NCBI RefSeq assembly: GCF_017873765.1
Contig: NZ_JAGGKP010000004.1
Location: forward strand, 124,001 to 188,000
From: Paenibacillus sediminis
Lineage (GTDB): Bacteria > Bacillota > Bacilli > Paenibacillales > Paenibacillaceae
Reading direction: 5' to 3'
Length of the DNA stretch: 64,000 bases
Shown here: positions 43,819-53,562 of the stretch, one piece after another
How positions within the stretch are numbered: the first letter of the stretch is position 1
Layout: each line of letters starts with the position of its first letter
Program-made: the position numbers and the translations under genes
The notes under the pieces: model-generated
What the model saw: the letters and a program-made list of their open reading frames with translations, nothing else
Databases searched by the model: none
Told to the model about the DNA's origin: nothing

Positions 43819-44095
43819 AAACTGATGACTCCACTTGTGGTAATTATGTCTACCAGTTATATCCTCCTTTTACATGAACATTATTCTATATTTGAAGTAA
43901 ACTCACCTATACTTCATTAAAATTGGCAACTGATCTTCTGATCGGCTGCCATTTTATTGTTTTCAACTAACGTTCCCCCATTAGAATCCCTGTAAACAGA
44001 ATAATTTGGCGTTTTAACAAAAACGAGCGCCTCTATAAGATGGGGTCACGCACGAGGTTATTGTCTCAAAAAACCCATTAGGAGGTCGCTCTACT

Positions 44096-44660
44096 ATGAA
44101 ATTTAAGGCACAAAATAAGCAAAATCAACTCATTGAATCCATTACTGTTCATCACTTGGTCATCGGCGTAGAGGCCCTGGGAATTGCGAGGAAACATGAA
44201 TGCTCAGTAAACGTGGCCGGCCACATCTACGTCATTTTCTTTATCTCATGATGATGAGTATGGTCATGACAAATCCGGAAATTCGAGGTTACATTGTTAC
44301 AATGTAGAGAAAAAGAAACTAAAGAAGATGAAATCCATCATGAAATTATTCGCTAAAGTAGCACGATTGCTCGTAGCTCTATCTAAAAGCCAAGCATCTT
44401 ACGAACCGTTTAAGGTATTCCCACATGCAGCATAAAGCAATCTGTCCTCACCAGCTCAAGTATTCGTAGGATGACAAGTTGCACGGATTATCGGGAGACA
44501 TTGAACAAAAGGGCTCGGACCCATTCCGTTAGAAAGACCGACCTCCACCCTGTAGTTAGGGTTAGATGTGACCAATAGGAATGAAAGGGCTATGGTCCGC
44601 TGAGACATGGGAGTGAGAATCACTAGGGCGAAGTGGAGATGTGTGAATTATGGAACAATA
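44096..44660 (+). mobile_element. IS110-family remnant
   Basis: ATG 44096, after GGAGG, starts an IS110 N-terminus (AQNKQNQLIESITVHHLVIGV) but the DEDD core is deleted. A C-terminal piece follows (KKLKKMKSIMKLFAKVARLLV, ending at 44434) and then a noncoding tail. The element ends inside the glmS copy at about 44660. Confidence 0.7.
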
Positions 44661-46366
44661 TGGGTGATGATTGCAAATGCTTGGTCTACAGATTTCAGCA
44701 GTCCAGCAACGTGCTCTTCGAATGTAATTGCCATAACTTCTGCGCCGCGCGCTTTCACTTCTTTAATATTGCTTACTGTTTTCTCAAGGACGCTTTCTTG
44801 TGTTGCAAGTGCAATCACAGGAATTTCGTCTTCGATCAGAGCAAGTGTACCGTGTTTCAATTCACCTGCTGGGTAAGCTTCAGAGTGAATGTAAGAAATT
44901 TCTTTCAGCTTAAGCGATCCTTCTTGAGCTACAGCATAGTCAAGACCGCGGCCGATGAAGAACAAGTCTTCATGTTTCGAAATTTGTTCTGCAAAGTCTT
45001 TAATGGCATCAGCTTGGGACAGCATCTTCTCAACTTGCTCAGGCAATGCTTGCATAGCAGCAATGATATGAGCAATTTGCTCTGGAGTTTGCGTTCCGCG
45101 TACTTCAGCAAGATACAAGCCCAGCAAGTAGAAAGCAATCAACTGAGAAGTATAAGCTTTCGTTGAAGCAACCGCAATTTCCGGACCTGCAAGTGTTGTG
45201 ATTACATCATCAGCATCACGAGCGATTGAGCTTCCGACTACGTTCGTAATGGCAAGCACATGCGCTCCGTGGCTTTGTGCTTCGCGAAGAGCTGCAAGTG
45301 TATCCGTTGTTTCACCGGATTGGCTCACGACGATAACGAGTGTCTCTGGCGTTATAATTGGTGAACGGTAACGGTATTCCGAAGCAACATCCGTTTCCAC
45401 TGGAATTTTAACGAGCTGCTCGATTACACTGCGACCCACAAGACCTGCATGGTACGCTGTACCGCACGCTACAATTTGAACGTTGCGAATATTTTTAATT
45501 TGTTCTGAATTCAGCTTAAGTTCAGGCAATACTACGTGTTTACCAGAAGCGTCAATTCTGCCGCGCATTGTATCGCGGTATGCTTTAGGCTGTTCGTGAA
45601 TTTCTTTCAACATGAAATGCTCAAAACCGCCTTTTTCTGCTGTTGCAGCATCCCAATCGACACGAATCATTTCCCGAGAAATAAAGTTGCCTTCAATCGT
45701 CATCAATTCGACAGCATCCTGTGTCAATACAGCCATTTCGCCGTCATTCAAAATGTACACATTACGTGTGTATTCGAGAATCGCAGGAATATCAGATCCG
45801 ATAAAATTCTCGTCTTCGCCAACACCGATAATAAGCGGACTTGCTTGACGAACTGCAACTAATTTATTAGGTTCATACTCTGTAAGCACTCCAAGTGCAT
45901 ATGCACCACGCATATGGCTAATCGCTTTTTGAACGGCTTTTACAATATCGCCTTCATATTCACGTGCAATCAGATGAGAAATGACCTCTGTATCCGTCTC
46001 TGACACAAAAGTGTGTCCTTCAGCGATCAGTTCTTCTTTCAACTCCAAGTAGTTTTCGATAATACCGTTATGAACAACGGAGAACTTGTGGCTGTCATCT
46101 GTATGCGGGTGGGAGTTGACATCAGACGGTTTACCGTGTGTTGCCCAGCGAGTATGTCCAATACCCACGGAACCAATAAGCGGTGTATTTTCGAGCTTCG
46201 TTTCAAGGTTCGCTAGACGGCCTTTCGCTTTCGCAATTTCAAGACCTTTGTCTGTGAATACAGCAATACCCGCAGAATCGTAACCGCGATACTCAAGTTT
46301 CTTAAGTCCTTCAATTAAGACGTTTTGTGTATTTCTTTTACCAATATATCCAACAATACCACACAT
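44648..46366 (-). pseudogene. glmS: glmS copy truncated at its 3' end
   Basis: The frame encodes 572 residues of glutamine-fructose-6-phosphate aminotransferase: Cys nucleophile in MCGIVGYIG, ATHGKPSDVNSHPH, both SIS domains (VACGTAYHAGL, SQSGETTDTLAALREA) and LKLKEISYIHSEAYPAGELKHG. It then switches from the conserved DQAFAI to ITHIVP and stops, losing about 40 residues including the terminal DxPRNLAKSVTVE region with the fructose-phosphate-binding Lys (K603 in E. coli). The break matches the edge of the IS110 remnant. No glmS ribozyme sequence is recognisable upstream. Glutaminase folding may survive; synthase activity should not. Confidence 0.85.
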
Positions 46367-46630
46367 ATGATAATAACCTCCGAATTTTCGTATTCATTAG
46401 CAAAAAATGAAACTACAATAGGAGCGTGCGGCATGCGAGAATTAAATGTATTTAATTTAATTGTCAATGAATCTAAAAAATCCACTCTTTATGGAAAATC
46501 TATCTTCACGAATGTACAATCTCCCGCGCAGCACGCACTTTTTCGTACATTTTTCGCACATTCATGAAACCTTAAACGTATCAATCTTGTACAGTTTGCA
46601 CCCATCGAAACGTTTGTGAGAGCAGTCGCC
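46367..46630 (-). other. Upstream region of the glmS copy
   Basis: Holds a GGAGG site before the ATG and a promoter-like TTGACA at about 46468. I looked for glmS ribozyme core sequences and found none. No coding frame. Confidence 0.4.
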
Positions 46631-47057
46631 CGTTCTTCCGCGTCCGCTTATCGGCAAAATACTCGATAAATACGGAGAACATGTCATTGTCTATCCAAGC
46701 ATTGGCGCCTTCACGATAGGCATGCTATTGCTAGGGTTGGCCCATTCGCCCGCTTTATTTTTATTATCTGGACTTGTGTGCGGTCTCGGCTATGGCGCCC
46801 TGCTGCCTTGCTTTCAGACGATTGCCGTGCAAGCGGCAAATGTTCACCGCAGAGCGGTTGCAATAGCCACGTTCTTTGTTTTATTCGATCTTGGTTATGG
46901 CGTAGGATCTTACCTTTTAGGAGTATTGGCTTCAAGCTCAGGTTACTCAGCAGTATACATGATTTCTGCCATAATCGTTGCATTCACGGCTATTATTTAT
47001 TTCATTCTACATCATAAAAGAAACGTCAATCCGGCAATAGAACATGGGGTGGAATAA
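46631..47057 (+). pseudogene. 3' fragment of the MFS transporter gene
   Basis: Encodes the last 142 residues of the MFS protein ending at 31065 (about four to five helices, GYGALLPCFQTIAVQAANVH and so on). There is no start codon with ribosome site, so it is a duplicated fragment. Confidence 0.85.
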
Positions 47058-47187
47058 TGTCACTGAACCCCTAAAAAAACATAACCCAGTCAAAACACTG
47101 AAATAAAGTGTTAAACTGGGTTTAATTGATTGTGGGAAATCCATTTAGTGAGCAGATGTGATGACGTCTCGTTTGCGGCATGAGTGT
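46631..47187 (+). repeat. 557-bp direct repeat, right copy
   Basis: Nearly identical to 30639-31195, same orientation. Two mismatches seen (about 46710 and 46746). It starts abruptly after the glmS upstream region and ends at GAGTGT followed by unrelated sequence. Confidence 0.95.
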
Positions 47188-47457
47188 GCTCTCAATGTAT
47201 CCCCGTTTAGAGTCACAAAAAAATGACCAGGTTGCCGAATTGTAACACGTTTCTTACAAACATTAAAAAGCAAGTCAACATTAAATAAGCGATGGATGGA
47301 GCGGAGACTAATGAATTGCTGTTTATTGTCGGTGACTAATCGGTCTACCCTAAAGAAAACCCCTTCTTCGCCTTGTGAAAAAGTCTCTTTGAAATAAAAC
47401 TAGCCGTACCTTATGCCTTTTAATCATGTACATGCCTCTTCTTCCCTAGATGTATTA
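47188..47457 (-). pseudogene. Unidentified coding fragment
   Basis: A minus-strand frame reads RETFSQGEEGVFFRVDRLVTD, then LRSIHRLFNVDLLFNV and VTIRQPGHFFVTLNGDTLRA, entering the repeat. It has a coding-like look but no start, and I do not recognise it. Nothing else is visible in this stretch. Confidence 0.25.
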
Positions 47458-47535
47458 TTAACAGTATGCGGGCATGTTGAGAATTGACACTGTAGCAGCT
47501 GTAACTCGGCACTCCTCATGAGAGATAATTGCGAA

Positions 47536-47572
47536 AAAACCGGGGCCCTTTCCACTAGGGAGCCCGGTTTTA
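47536..47572 (-). terminator. Terminator after the DUF1259 gene
   Basis: AAACCGGG-CTCCCT pairs with AGGG-CCCCGGTTT on the minus strand, followed by TTTTTTCG. Confidence 0.8.
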
Positions 47573-47599
47573 GACATAATTTCATATAAAGAAATTGTA

Positions 47600-47998
47600 T
47601 TATTGTAAGACCTTATAAGCTTCTGCAACTTTTCTTGCAAAGGATAAAGGCTCCTCAACGGAGGCGTAGTGAGCATAAACAAGATGAGGATTATCCATTA
47701 GCCAGTGGTTATGCAGAGCAGTCAACATGATCCCGTATCTTTGTAGATGCCAGATAAATGGATAAGCTTCTTCTTGAAGGAGCGCTGTTTCCCCTAGGTT
47801 TAAAGTTCTCCCCTGATTGTCCATTGATTCAAACGACCACATAGAGTGTAGAGCCAGCCCAGAATGGCTTGGTCTTCCCAATATGCTTATTTTAATATGC
47901 GGGCGATCCCTTTCCACCTTACATACTTCATGTTTTATGTTTCCTTCCCCACCCAAAATATGAGCAAATTCCTGACATAGTGCCCCGATATCCTGCAT
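47600..47998 (-). CDS. DUF1259 (LppY/LpqO-like) protein
   Basis: 132 residues with the DUF1259 ending ALHNHWLMDNPHLVYAHYASVEEP followed by a final helix FARKVAEAYKVLQ. The conserved His residues suggest a metal or ligand site, but the family has no known activity. No signal peptide here, although related proteins are often secreted or two-domain. AGGGG precedes the ATG. Confidence 0.75.
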   Translation of the reverse strand: MQDIGALCQEFAHILGGEGNIKHEVCKVERDRPHIKISILGRPSHSGLALHSMWSFESMDNQGRTLNLGETALLQEEAYPFIWHLQRYGIMLTALHNHWLMDNPHLVYAHYASVEEPLSFARKVAEAYKVLQ

Positions 47999-48126
47999 TT
48001 AGATCTTTTCCCCTCGTACATTTTTCTTTTCAGCTTATGCCTACTTAACGAAATATGTGTACGTTTATCTATCCCTTTCATCCTCAAAAGTTCTACCTAA
48101 GTATCAGTTATCAGGCAACAGAAATT

Positions 48127-48522
48127 TTATAATTTATTGTACCATTCATCATCAACTGGTTCTAACCATTCTGTTTGCCCTGGTGTAAGTGCTAAGTGTA
48201 CAAACCAGCTATCCTTCGTAGCCCCATGCCAATGCTTTACGTTCGGTGGAATGTTTACCACATCGCCTGTTTTGAGGAATTGAGCTGGTTTTCCTTCTTC
48301 TTGATACCAACCCTCACCGCCAGTAACTAACAACACTTGCCCAGCATAATGAGAGTGCCAGTTATTGCGAGCACTTGGAGCAAAGGTTACATTCCCTATA
48401 GCAGTATTGAGTGGTGTTGGATCGGTAAACACCATTTGTAAGTATGCGTCACCGATAAAGTATTGTTCTACTTTTTGGCCCAACGGGAAGATTGTGCTAT
48501 TGTTTAAGTGTTGGTTCTTCAT
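48127..48522 (-). CDS. Single-domain cupin protein
   Basis: 131 residues with both cupin motifs: WHSHYAGQVLLVTGGEGWYQ (metal ligands H, H, with Gln for Glu) and GDVVNIPPNVKHWHGA (final His). Such carboxymuconolactone-decarboxylase-associated cupins (quercetinase-like, YhhW-like) bind metal; the substrate is unknown. The C-terminus VDDEWYNKL is typical. Its neighbourhood includes a CMD protein and redox enzymes, the common company of this family. Confidence 0.83.
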   Translation of the reverse strand: MKNQHLNNSTIFPLGQKVEQYFIGDAYLQMVFTDPTPLNTAIGNVTFAPSARNNWHSHYAGQVLLVTGGEGWYQEEGKPAQFLKTGDVVNIPPNVKHWHGATKDSWFVHLALTPGQTEWLEPVDDEWYNKL

Positions 48523-48584
48523 TTTTTAATCCCTACTTTCTTTTTACTTTTATAATTAACCAACTTGAGCTGCTGGACGAATAA

Positions 48585-48858
48585 TCATCTAAGCCCGATC
48601 TCATAACCAAAATCTCGATAACATATAGCCAAATGGCCCCAAGGGGAATAATAATTAAAATCTCCAACGGAAGGATCAGTGCCTGACGGTGCAGCTTCAT
48701 TGGATAATCTTTCTTCTAGCCTGCTGATTTTTTCAGTTCCAGCATAATCCTCGAAGGTTAACGTTATTGGAAGTCGCTTTATAAAGTCGCGGCTTGACGG
48801 ATTATCGTCCATGTTTTTCCGTTACTTCCTCGTTGTTAAATATCAACTTTATTTTTAC
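48585..48858 (-). pseudogene. Cyclophilin-like protein gene with frameshift
   Basis: The open part reads DDNPSSRDFIKRLPITLTFEDY, GTEKISRLEERLS, GTDPSVGDFNYYSPWGHLAI and YRDFGYEIGL, the cyclophilin-like (DUF3237-neighbour) small fold. The N-terminal strand KIKLIFNNEEVT lies in another frame just upstream; a single extra base at about 48813-48818 (TTTTT run) separates them. The C-terminus also stops early at a TGA. The gene is probably dead unless both are sequence errors. Confidence 0.6.
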
Positions 48859-48979
48859 ACTAGTCGAATGATTATCCGTAGTTTTCCTCTATTGGTATTA
48901 CCGCCTTAAGCCATACGGGTGAAGGTCAGCAAAAAAACAAGAGATAGCGAAAACAGTTTGTTCACTAAATTTTCTCAAA

Positions 48980-49687
48980 CTATTCCGGAATGATTTCATT
49001 TACGCAACTCAAAGCGTTTAATGTTCTCGGAAAACCCATATATGGAAGGCAATGAGTGATAGCGGTGATCATGGTTTCCTTGTCATTACCGACATTCAGG
49101 TTGCCCCGAACATGCGCTTTGACTTGACTTTCACAACCTCCCAGGCTACTTACGATGCAGAGGGTAAGCAGCTCCCGCGTTTTCAAATCAAGACCTCCAC
49201 GAGTATAGAAGTCGCCAAAACAAAAGGCGGAAAGATAGTCTTGTATATGCTTTTGATTGGATGGGACATTTTCCCGATTTTTCGCAATGACTTCCCCAAA
49301 AATCTCTACCTGCACTGCAAGCCCCTTGTCAAACCGGTTATTTTCTTCAACCTGCTTTTGGCTTTCAAGCGGCAATGCAATATTTCTGGCTTTGAAGACT
49401 TCGTTGACCTCAATGATGGCATTTAGTGTTTTGGGGAATCCAAGGTATGGCGCGCACTGATAAATGGCCTCTTTGATTTCCACCGGTGTCAGTCCAACGT
49501 TCAGCGCGGCATAAACATGTGCCTTGAGCTGGGGCAAGGTTTGATTAGTTGCAAGCACCACTAGGGTGATAAGCTCACACTGCTTGTTATCCAAGTTACC
49601 TTGATAAAAAACTTCCCCAAAAATGAAGCGGCTCAGGATGTCCTGAAAATCCGGATCGGTTTCCTTGCTATTCTCAATTCGATCCAT
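48980..49687 (-). CDS. Carboxymuconolactone decarboxylase-family protein, two domains
   Basis: About 235 residues with two CMD/AhpD-like helical repeats: ITLVVLATNQTLPQLKAHVYAALNVG with EIKEAIYQCAPYLGFPK, and LTLCIVSSLGGCESQVKAHVRGNLNVG with AITHCLPYMGFPR. Known members decarboxylate lactones or act as peroxidase-like enzymes; lack of the AhpD CxxC makes the former type more likely. ATG 49687 follows AGGAGG by 7 bases; upstream codons come from an SDR remnant. Its promoter carries the TTGATTAATCAA palindrome shared with TetR 1. Confidence 0.85.
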   Translation of the reverse strand: MDRIENSKETDPDFQDILSRFIFGEVFYQGNLDNKQCELITLVVLATNQTLPQLKAHVYAALNVGLTPVEIKEAIYQCAPYLGFPKTLNAIIEVNEVFKARNIALPLESQKQVEENNRFDKGLAVQVEIFGEVIAKNRENVPSNQKHIQDYLSAFCFGDFYTRGGLDLKTRELLTLCIVSSLGGCESQVKAHVRGNLNVGNDKETMITAITHCLPYMGFPRTLNALSCVNEIIPE

Positions 49688-49745
49688 AACTAAACCTCCT
49701 GCTTGTTTTACGGCATCGTTCTCTCCAGTATGGAAGGATCCATTT

Positions 49746-49830
49746 TCAATCTTTATCATCGACATCCATCCGCACAAACGAAACATCCAAACCCGACTGC
49801 TTAAGGTTTTGGGTAGCTGCATGACCCTTT
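49746..49830 (-). pseudogene. Short-chain dehydrogenase fragment
   Basis: A 27-codon fragment reads ATQNLKQSGLDVSFVRMDV, like the second-strand region (LDVSFVxxDVTD) of an SDR enzyme, and then stops. It separates the CMD gene from its promoter region. Confidence 0.4.
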
Positions 49831-49907
49831 CTTAGATCCCGGCTCGGCCAAAATGGCCCTATAACCATTTAAAGCCAATTGTTAGACAAGCTTAGGACAA
49901 CACACTA

Positions 49908-50010
49908 CGATTAATCAAATACCATTGATTAATCAACTTATGTCCATTATTATATAAGCATTACGATTATATTCAATGGTTAAAGTAACGTGATATGTTG
50001 ATATCTCAAC
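49908..50010. promoter_or_regulatory. Operator/promoter region between CMD and TetR 1
   Basis: Contains TTGATTAATCAA (49925-49936, perfect palindrome), a partial copy CGATTAATCAA (49908-49918) and GTTGATATCTCAAC (49997-50010). On the minus strand TTGAAT and TATAAT with a 16-base spacer form a promoter toward the CMD gene, bracketed by the sites. Confidence 0.65.
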
Positions 50011-50060
50011 AAATTGCTCGAAAATGTTAATTATTTATGGAAGTTTGGTGCATATTTACG

Positions 50061-50606
50061 ATGACAAAAGTGGATCGTAGAATTCTTAAAACACAAGAAG
50101 CTATGAAAAAAGCTGTCATTGAGCTGATGACTGAAAAAAATTTCGATGATATTACAATTCAGGATATTACCGACCGGGCAAACATAAACCGTGGAACCTT
50201 TTATCTTCATTATCAGGACAAATTTGATTTATTGGATAAACTCATAGAAACACACATTAACGAATTAGGAGAGATGGGTGAATGGGCGTGCAAGATGGAT
50301 TGGAACAATGCTCTTTTACCTTTTTTTGAATATTTCGAGAAAAATTATTTATTCTTTTCGACCATGTTAGCGAGTAAAGGGGCCCCATCTTTTAGAACGC
50401 GGCTTCTTGATTTTATTATGGAAGGATTCAAAGGTGAGATTGACAGAGAGAGCGGAAAAAATTCTGATTTATATGAAGATGTTATGTTGCAATATGCTGG
50501 GACTGCTTATGTAGGTGTCATTGAATGGTGGATCAGAAATGGAATGCCATACTCTCCTCAAGCAATGGCCAAACAAGTCGGGGCCTTGTTAGAAAGAAGT
50601 CTGTAG
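50061..50606 (+). CDS. TetR-family regulator 1
   Basis: About 181 residues; N-terminal helix-turn-helix (DDITIQDITDRANINRGTFYLHY), then a helical ligand domain. The N-terminus MTKVDRR is shared with TetR 2 and MSRVDRR with TetR 3, so ATG 50061 is preferred over 50037, though its ribosome site is weak. Divergent from the CMD gene; the palindromes between them are the likely operators. A terminator follows. Confidence 0.88.
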   Translation: MTKVDRRILKTQEAMKKAVIELMTEKNFDDITIQDITDRANINRGTFYLHYQDKFDLLDKLIETHINELGEMGEWACKMDWNNALLPFFEYFEKNYLFFSTMLASKGAPSFRTRLLDFIMEGFKGEIDRESGKNSDLYEDVMLQYAGTAYVGVIEWWIRNGMPYSPQAMAKQVGALLERSL

Positions 50607-50618
50607 TCCATGTATAAC

Positions 50619-50647
50619 AAGAGCGCTCTTTGTCAGGGCGCTCTTTT
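50619..50647 (+). terminator. Terminator after TetR 1
   Basis: AAGAGCGCTC pairs with GGGCGCTCTT, followed by TTTTG. Confidence 0.8.
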
Positions 50648-50732
50648 GTTATCGTGGGTTGGCAGGTTTTCCTCCAAAGTAAAGAAGCGCACCGATATAG
50701 GTATGCCCCTTAAACTTATCTGGGATTGCTCG

Positions 50733-51782
50733 TTATTCATTCTCCATCGTGCTGATGTCAATCACAAATCGATACCGGACATCTGAAGCGAGTACGCGCT
50801 CCCAAGCTTCATCAATCTGCTTGGCGGAAATAACTTCGATCTCAGGAGCAATGTGGTGTTCCGCGCAAAAGTCTAACATTTCCTGCGTTTCCCGAATTCC
50901 ACCGATCATCGATCCAGCAAACGACCGACGATGACCGATTAGGGAGAATACATTAACAGACAACGGATCCGCTGGCGCACCGACGTTGACCATTGTACCG
51001 TCCAGCGCCAGTAGCGAGAGGTAAGCACTGATATCGATCTTTGCGCTCACTGTATTCACAATGAGGTCGAACGAACCAGCCAATTTCTTAAATGTCTCTG
51101 GATCGCTCGTAGCATAATATTGGTCCGCGCCAAGCCGCAAACCGTCTTCTTTTTTCTTCAATGATTGAGATAGAACGGTAACCTCTGCCCCCATGGCATG
51201 AGCGAGCTTCACAGCCATGTGTCCAAGCCCGCCAAGTCCAACTACAGCTACCTTCTTGCCAGGAGCAGCTCCCCAATGGCGCAGCGGCGAGTACGTTGTA
51301 ATACCGGCACACAAAAGCGGAGCGGCGACGTCCAGCTCAATACCATCAGGAATTCGAACCACGAAGTCTTCCGTTACGACGATGTGGGTGGAATAACCGC
51401 CCTGCGTATACTGCCCATACCTGTCGATAGCCCCATAGGTGCCGGTCATTCCATTAAGGCAATACTGCTCTTCCCCCTTATCGCAGTTACTGCACTCTCC
51501 GCAGGAGTCAACCATGCAGCCTACCCCTACTCGGTCTCCAACGGCATACTTTGTGACTTCCGAACCAACCTGGGTGACAATTCCGGCGATCTCGTGCCCT
51601 GGAACGAGAGGATATTGGACTGGTCCCCACTCGCCGCGAGCGGTGTGAATGTCAGAGTGGCAAATTCCGGCGTACTTAATCTCAATGAGGACATCATGCG
51701 GCTGGAGGTCCCTACGTTCGATCGTGGTCAGTTTGAACGGACCTTCTGGACTAAATGTAGCACGTGCATTAGCAGTAATCAT
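50733..51782 (-). CDS. Zinc-dependent alcohol dehydrogenase
   Basis: 349 residues of the cinnamyl-alcohol-dehydrogenase/YahK type: catalytic zinc ligands in AGICHSDIH and GHE, structural zinc [15 protein letters not shown], and a Rossmann motif [17 protein letters not shown]. It reduces aldehydes with NADPH or oxidises alcohols. ATG 51782 follows AGGAGG. Its promoter has the same -35/-10 layout and half-palindromes as the CMD and TetR 2 regions, so all may be co-induced. Confidence 0.92.
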   Translation of the reverse strand: MITANARATFSPEGPFKLTTIERRDLQPHDVLIEIKYAGICHSDIHTARGEWGPVQYPLVPGHEIAGIVTQVGSEVTKYAVGDRVGVGCMVDSCGECSNCDKGEEQYCLNGMTGTYGAIDRYGQYTQGGYSTHIVVTEDFVVRIPDGIELDVAAPLLCAGITTYSPLRHWGAAPGKKVAVVGLGGLGHMAVKLAHAMGAEVTVLSQSLKKKEDGLRLGADQYYATSDPETFKKLAGSFDLIVNTVSAKIDISAYLSLLALDGTMVNVGAPADPLSVNVFSLIGHRRSFAGSMIGGIRETQEMLDFCAEHHIAPEIEVISAKQIDEAWERVLASDVRYRFVIDISTMENE

Positions 51783-51813
51783 ATATAACCTCCTGTAATT
51801 TGTGAACAAACAC

Positions 51814-51900
51814 CTCAAATTAATCAACATCTGTTTATAATTATAAATGGAACCAAGATGCTTTCAATGGTTAAAAGATCGCAATTCGTTGATTATTGAA
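51814..51900 (-). promoter_or_regulatory. Promoter/operator region of the alcohol dehydrogenase gene
   Basis: On the minus strand TTGAAA and TATAAT with a 16-base spacer. Upstream is TTCAATAATCAA and downstream GTTGATTAATTTG, imperfect forms of TTGATTAATCAA, on either side of the promoter. The remaining stretch to 52092 holds no gene. Confidence 0.55.
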
Positions 51901-52092
51901 CAGAAAAATAATATTTTTGATTATCTTTAGGAAAGTCTTTCTTCAACAGGCATAGATGGTATAAATATTCATATAGCAAGGAATCCAATCATATATACAA
52001 CCGCAAAGAATACCATCGCCATTTCTAAAGACCGTACACTTTAAAGGGGTCCATATAACGGGTGCCGATTAAGTCGTCAGCACGATGTTAAA

Positions 52093-53067
52093 TTAAAAAT
52101 GCCCAACGACTCGGTGCGGTACATACGGTTCCTCCAAAAACGCAATTTCTTCAGGTGTTAATTTAATGGAAAGAGCAGCTTCCGCATCCTCGAGATGGGA
52201 AATTTTTGTAGCACCGACGATGGGGGCGGTTACCGGTTCTTTGTGCAGAAGCCACGCAATTGCGATTTGAACCCGGCGAACGCTATGTTTTTCTGCGAGA
52301 CTCGCAACCCGGTCTACCACAAGCTGATCCGCATCTGCTGTTGCATCATATTTTTGTTTTGCAATTTGATCGGTTTCGGCACGATGTGTGGATGCCTCAC
52401 GAGCCAATCTTCCTCCTGCGAGTGGGCTATAAGGAATGACCCCGATTTTTTCTTCCTTACAAAGCGGCAGCATCTCTCGCTCCTCTTCGCGGTAAATGAG
52501 GTTTAAATGATTCTGCATCGATACAAATCGTGTCCACCCATTTTTCTCAGCTACATGTAACGCCTTTTGGAACTGCCATGCGTACATGGCGGAAGCGCCG
52601 ATATACCTCGCTTTGCCGGCCTTCACCACATCATGAAGTGCCTCCATCGTCTCTTCGATGGGCGTGTTGTAATCCCAACGATGAATTTGATACAAATCAA
52701 CGTAGTCGGTTCCGAGTCTCTTAAGGCTCTTATCGATTTCGCTCATGATCGCTTTGCGGGAAAGTCCGGCGCCGTTGGGTCCTTGATGCATTCGTCCATT
52801 TATCTTAGTCGCGATGACAATTTCATCACGGTTAGCATAATCCTTTAATGCTCCTCCAACAATTTCCTCACTTGTCCCCTCAGCATACACATTCGCTGTA
52901 TCGAAAAAATTGATTCCAAGCTCCAAAGCTTTTTTTATGATTGGACGAGCACTCTCCTCATCAAGCACCCATCGATGATGCCCTTTCTCTGCGTCGCCGA
53001 AGCCCATACAGCCAAGACAAATCCGAGATACATCCAAGCCGGTATTCCCAAGTTTCGTATAATCCAT
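52093..53067 (-). CDS. Aldo/keto reductase, long type, paralogue 1
   Basis: 324 residues, (beta/alpha)8 fold. The AKR tetrad is visible: Asp in FDTANVY, Tyr in the same motif, Lys in IVIATKI and His in DLYQIHRWDY. C-terminal NADPH loop with VGATKISHLEDA. Such IolS/YhdN-like enzymes reduce aldehydes and ketones with NADPH. Start M53067 follows GGAGG. It is highly similar by eye to paralogues at 55817 and 58394, the three sharing ISEIDKSLKRLGTDYVDLY-type stretches. Confidence 0.92.
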   Translation of the reverse strand: MDYTKLGNTGLDVSRICLGCMGFGDAEKGHHRWVLDEESARPIIKKALELGINFFDTANVYAEGTSEEIVGGALKDYANRDEIVIATKINGRMHQGPNGAGLSRKAIMSEIDKSLKRLGTDYVDLYQIHRWDYNTPIEETMEALHDVVKAGKARYIGASAMYAWQFQKALHVAEKNGWTRFVSMQNHLNLIYREEEREMLPLCKEEKIGVIPYSPLAGGRLAREASTHRAETDQIAKQKYDATADADQLVVDRVASLAEKHSVRRVQIAIAWLLHKEPVTAPIVGATKISHLEDAEAALSIKLTPEEIAFLEEPYVPHRVVGHF

Positions 53068-53128
53068 TTCATTATTCCTCCCTTTTTTCCTTAAATAATG
53101 GTCAAATGAGAAGCTTTATTGATGTACA

Positions 53129-53521
53129 TCAGGCGTTGGTTTCGCGCGGCGCAACCTTGACTGTCGCAGAACGGGCTCGTGTGCTGATCATCGAGTTTAG
53201 ATAGGGGCTGCCATTGTATTTCGCACGGTACGCATTGTCGATGAGATCGTTGATCTGCCCATCGATCGGTTCGAAACTGACTTCCTTCGTCGTGCCAGCG
53301 ACAGTAATTCGCCCCGCCTTCTGCCGTAGTGCTGCCTGGTACCAACGGGAGTTCTGCCCATAGTAGGCACGGACATAGAGTGAGTCGCCAACCACTACGG
53401 ACCATATCCAAGTCGGGGTGCCGTAGGTTACTCCGTCTTCACGGAATGGCGAGATGTGCAGGTCATCAGCTTCAGCGATCTTGTGCAGTTCTTCTTTCAG
53501 CCACGTGTCCATGAATTGCAT
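53129..53521 (-). CDS. DUF2255 protein
   Basis: 130 residues matching DUF2255 (split barrel): ADDLHISPFREDG, PTWIWSVVVGDSLYVRAYYGQNSRWYQAAL and FEPIDGQINDLIDNAYRAKY. The flavin-binding-like fold (as in F420/FMN split barrels) suggests a cofactor-linked role, but none is shown. It is divergent from TetR 2, with the palindromes between, and 60 bases ahead of the aldo/keto reductase gene: a probable TetR 2 target operon. Confidence 0.85.
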   Translation of the reverse strand: MQFMDTWLKEELHKIAEADDLHISPFREDGVTYGTPTWIWSVVVGDSLYVRAYYGQNSRWYQAALRQKAGRITVAGTTKEVSFEPIDGQINDLIDNAYRAKYNGSPYLNSMISTRARSATVKVAPRETNA

Positions 53522-53562
53522 CCTCCTTTAAACTTGGTATTTCCAGTAACCCTAAACGAACA

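Noticed and set aside
46367..46630. Expected glmS ribozyme upstream of the glmS copy
   Set aside because: No sequence resembling the conserved ribozyme core was found on the minus strand.
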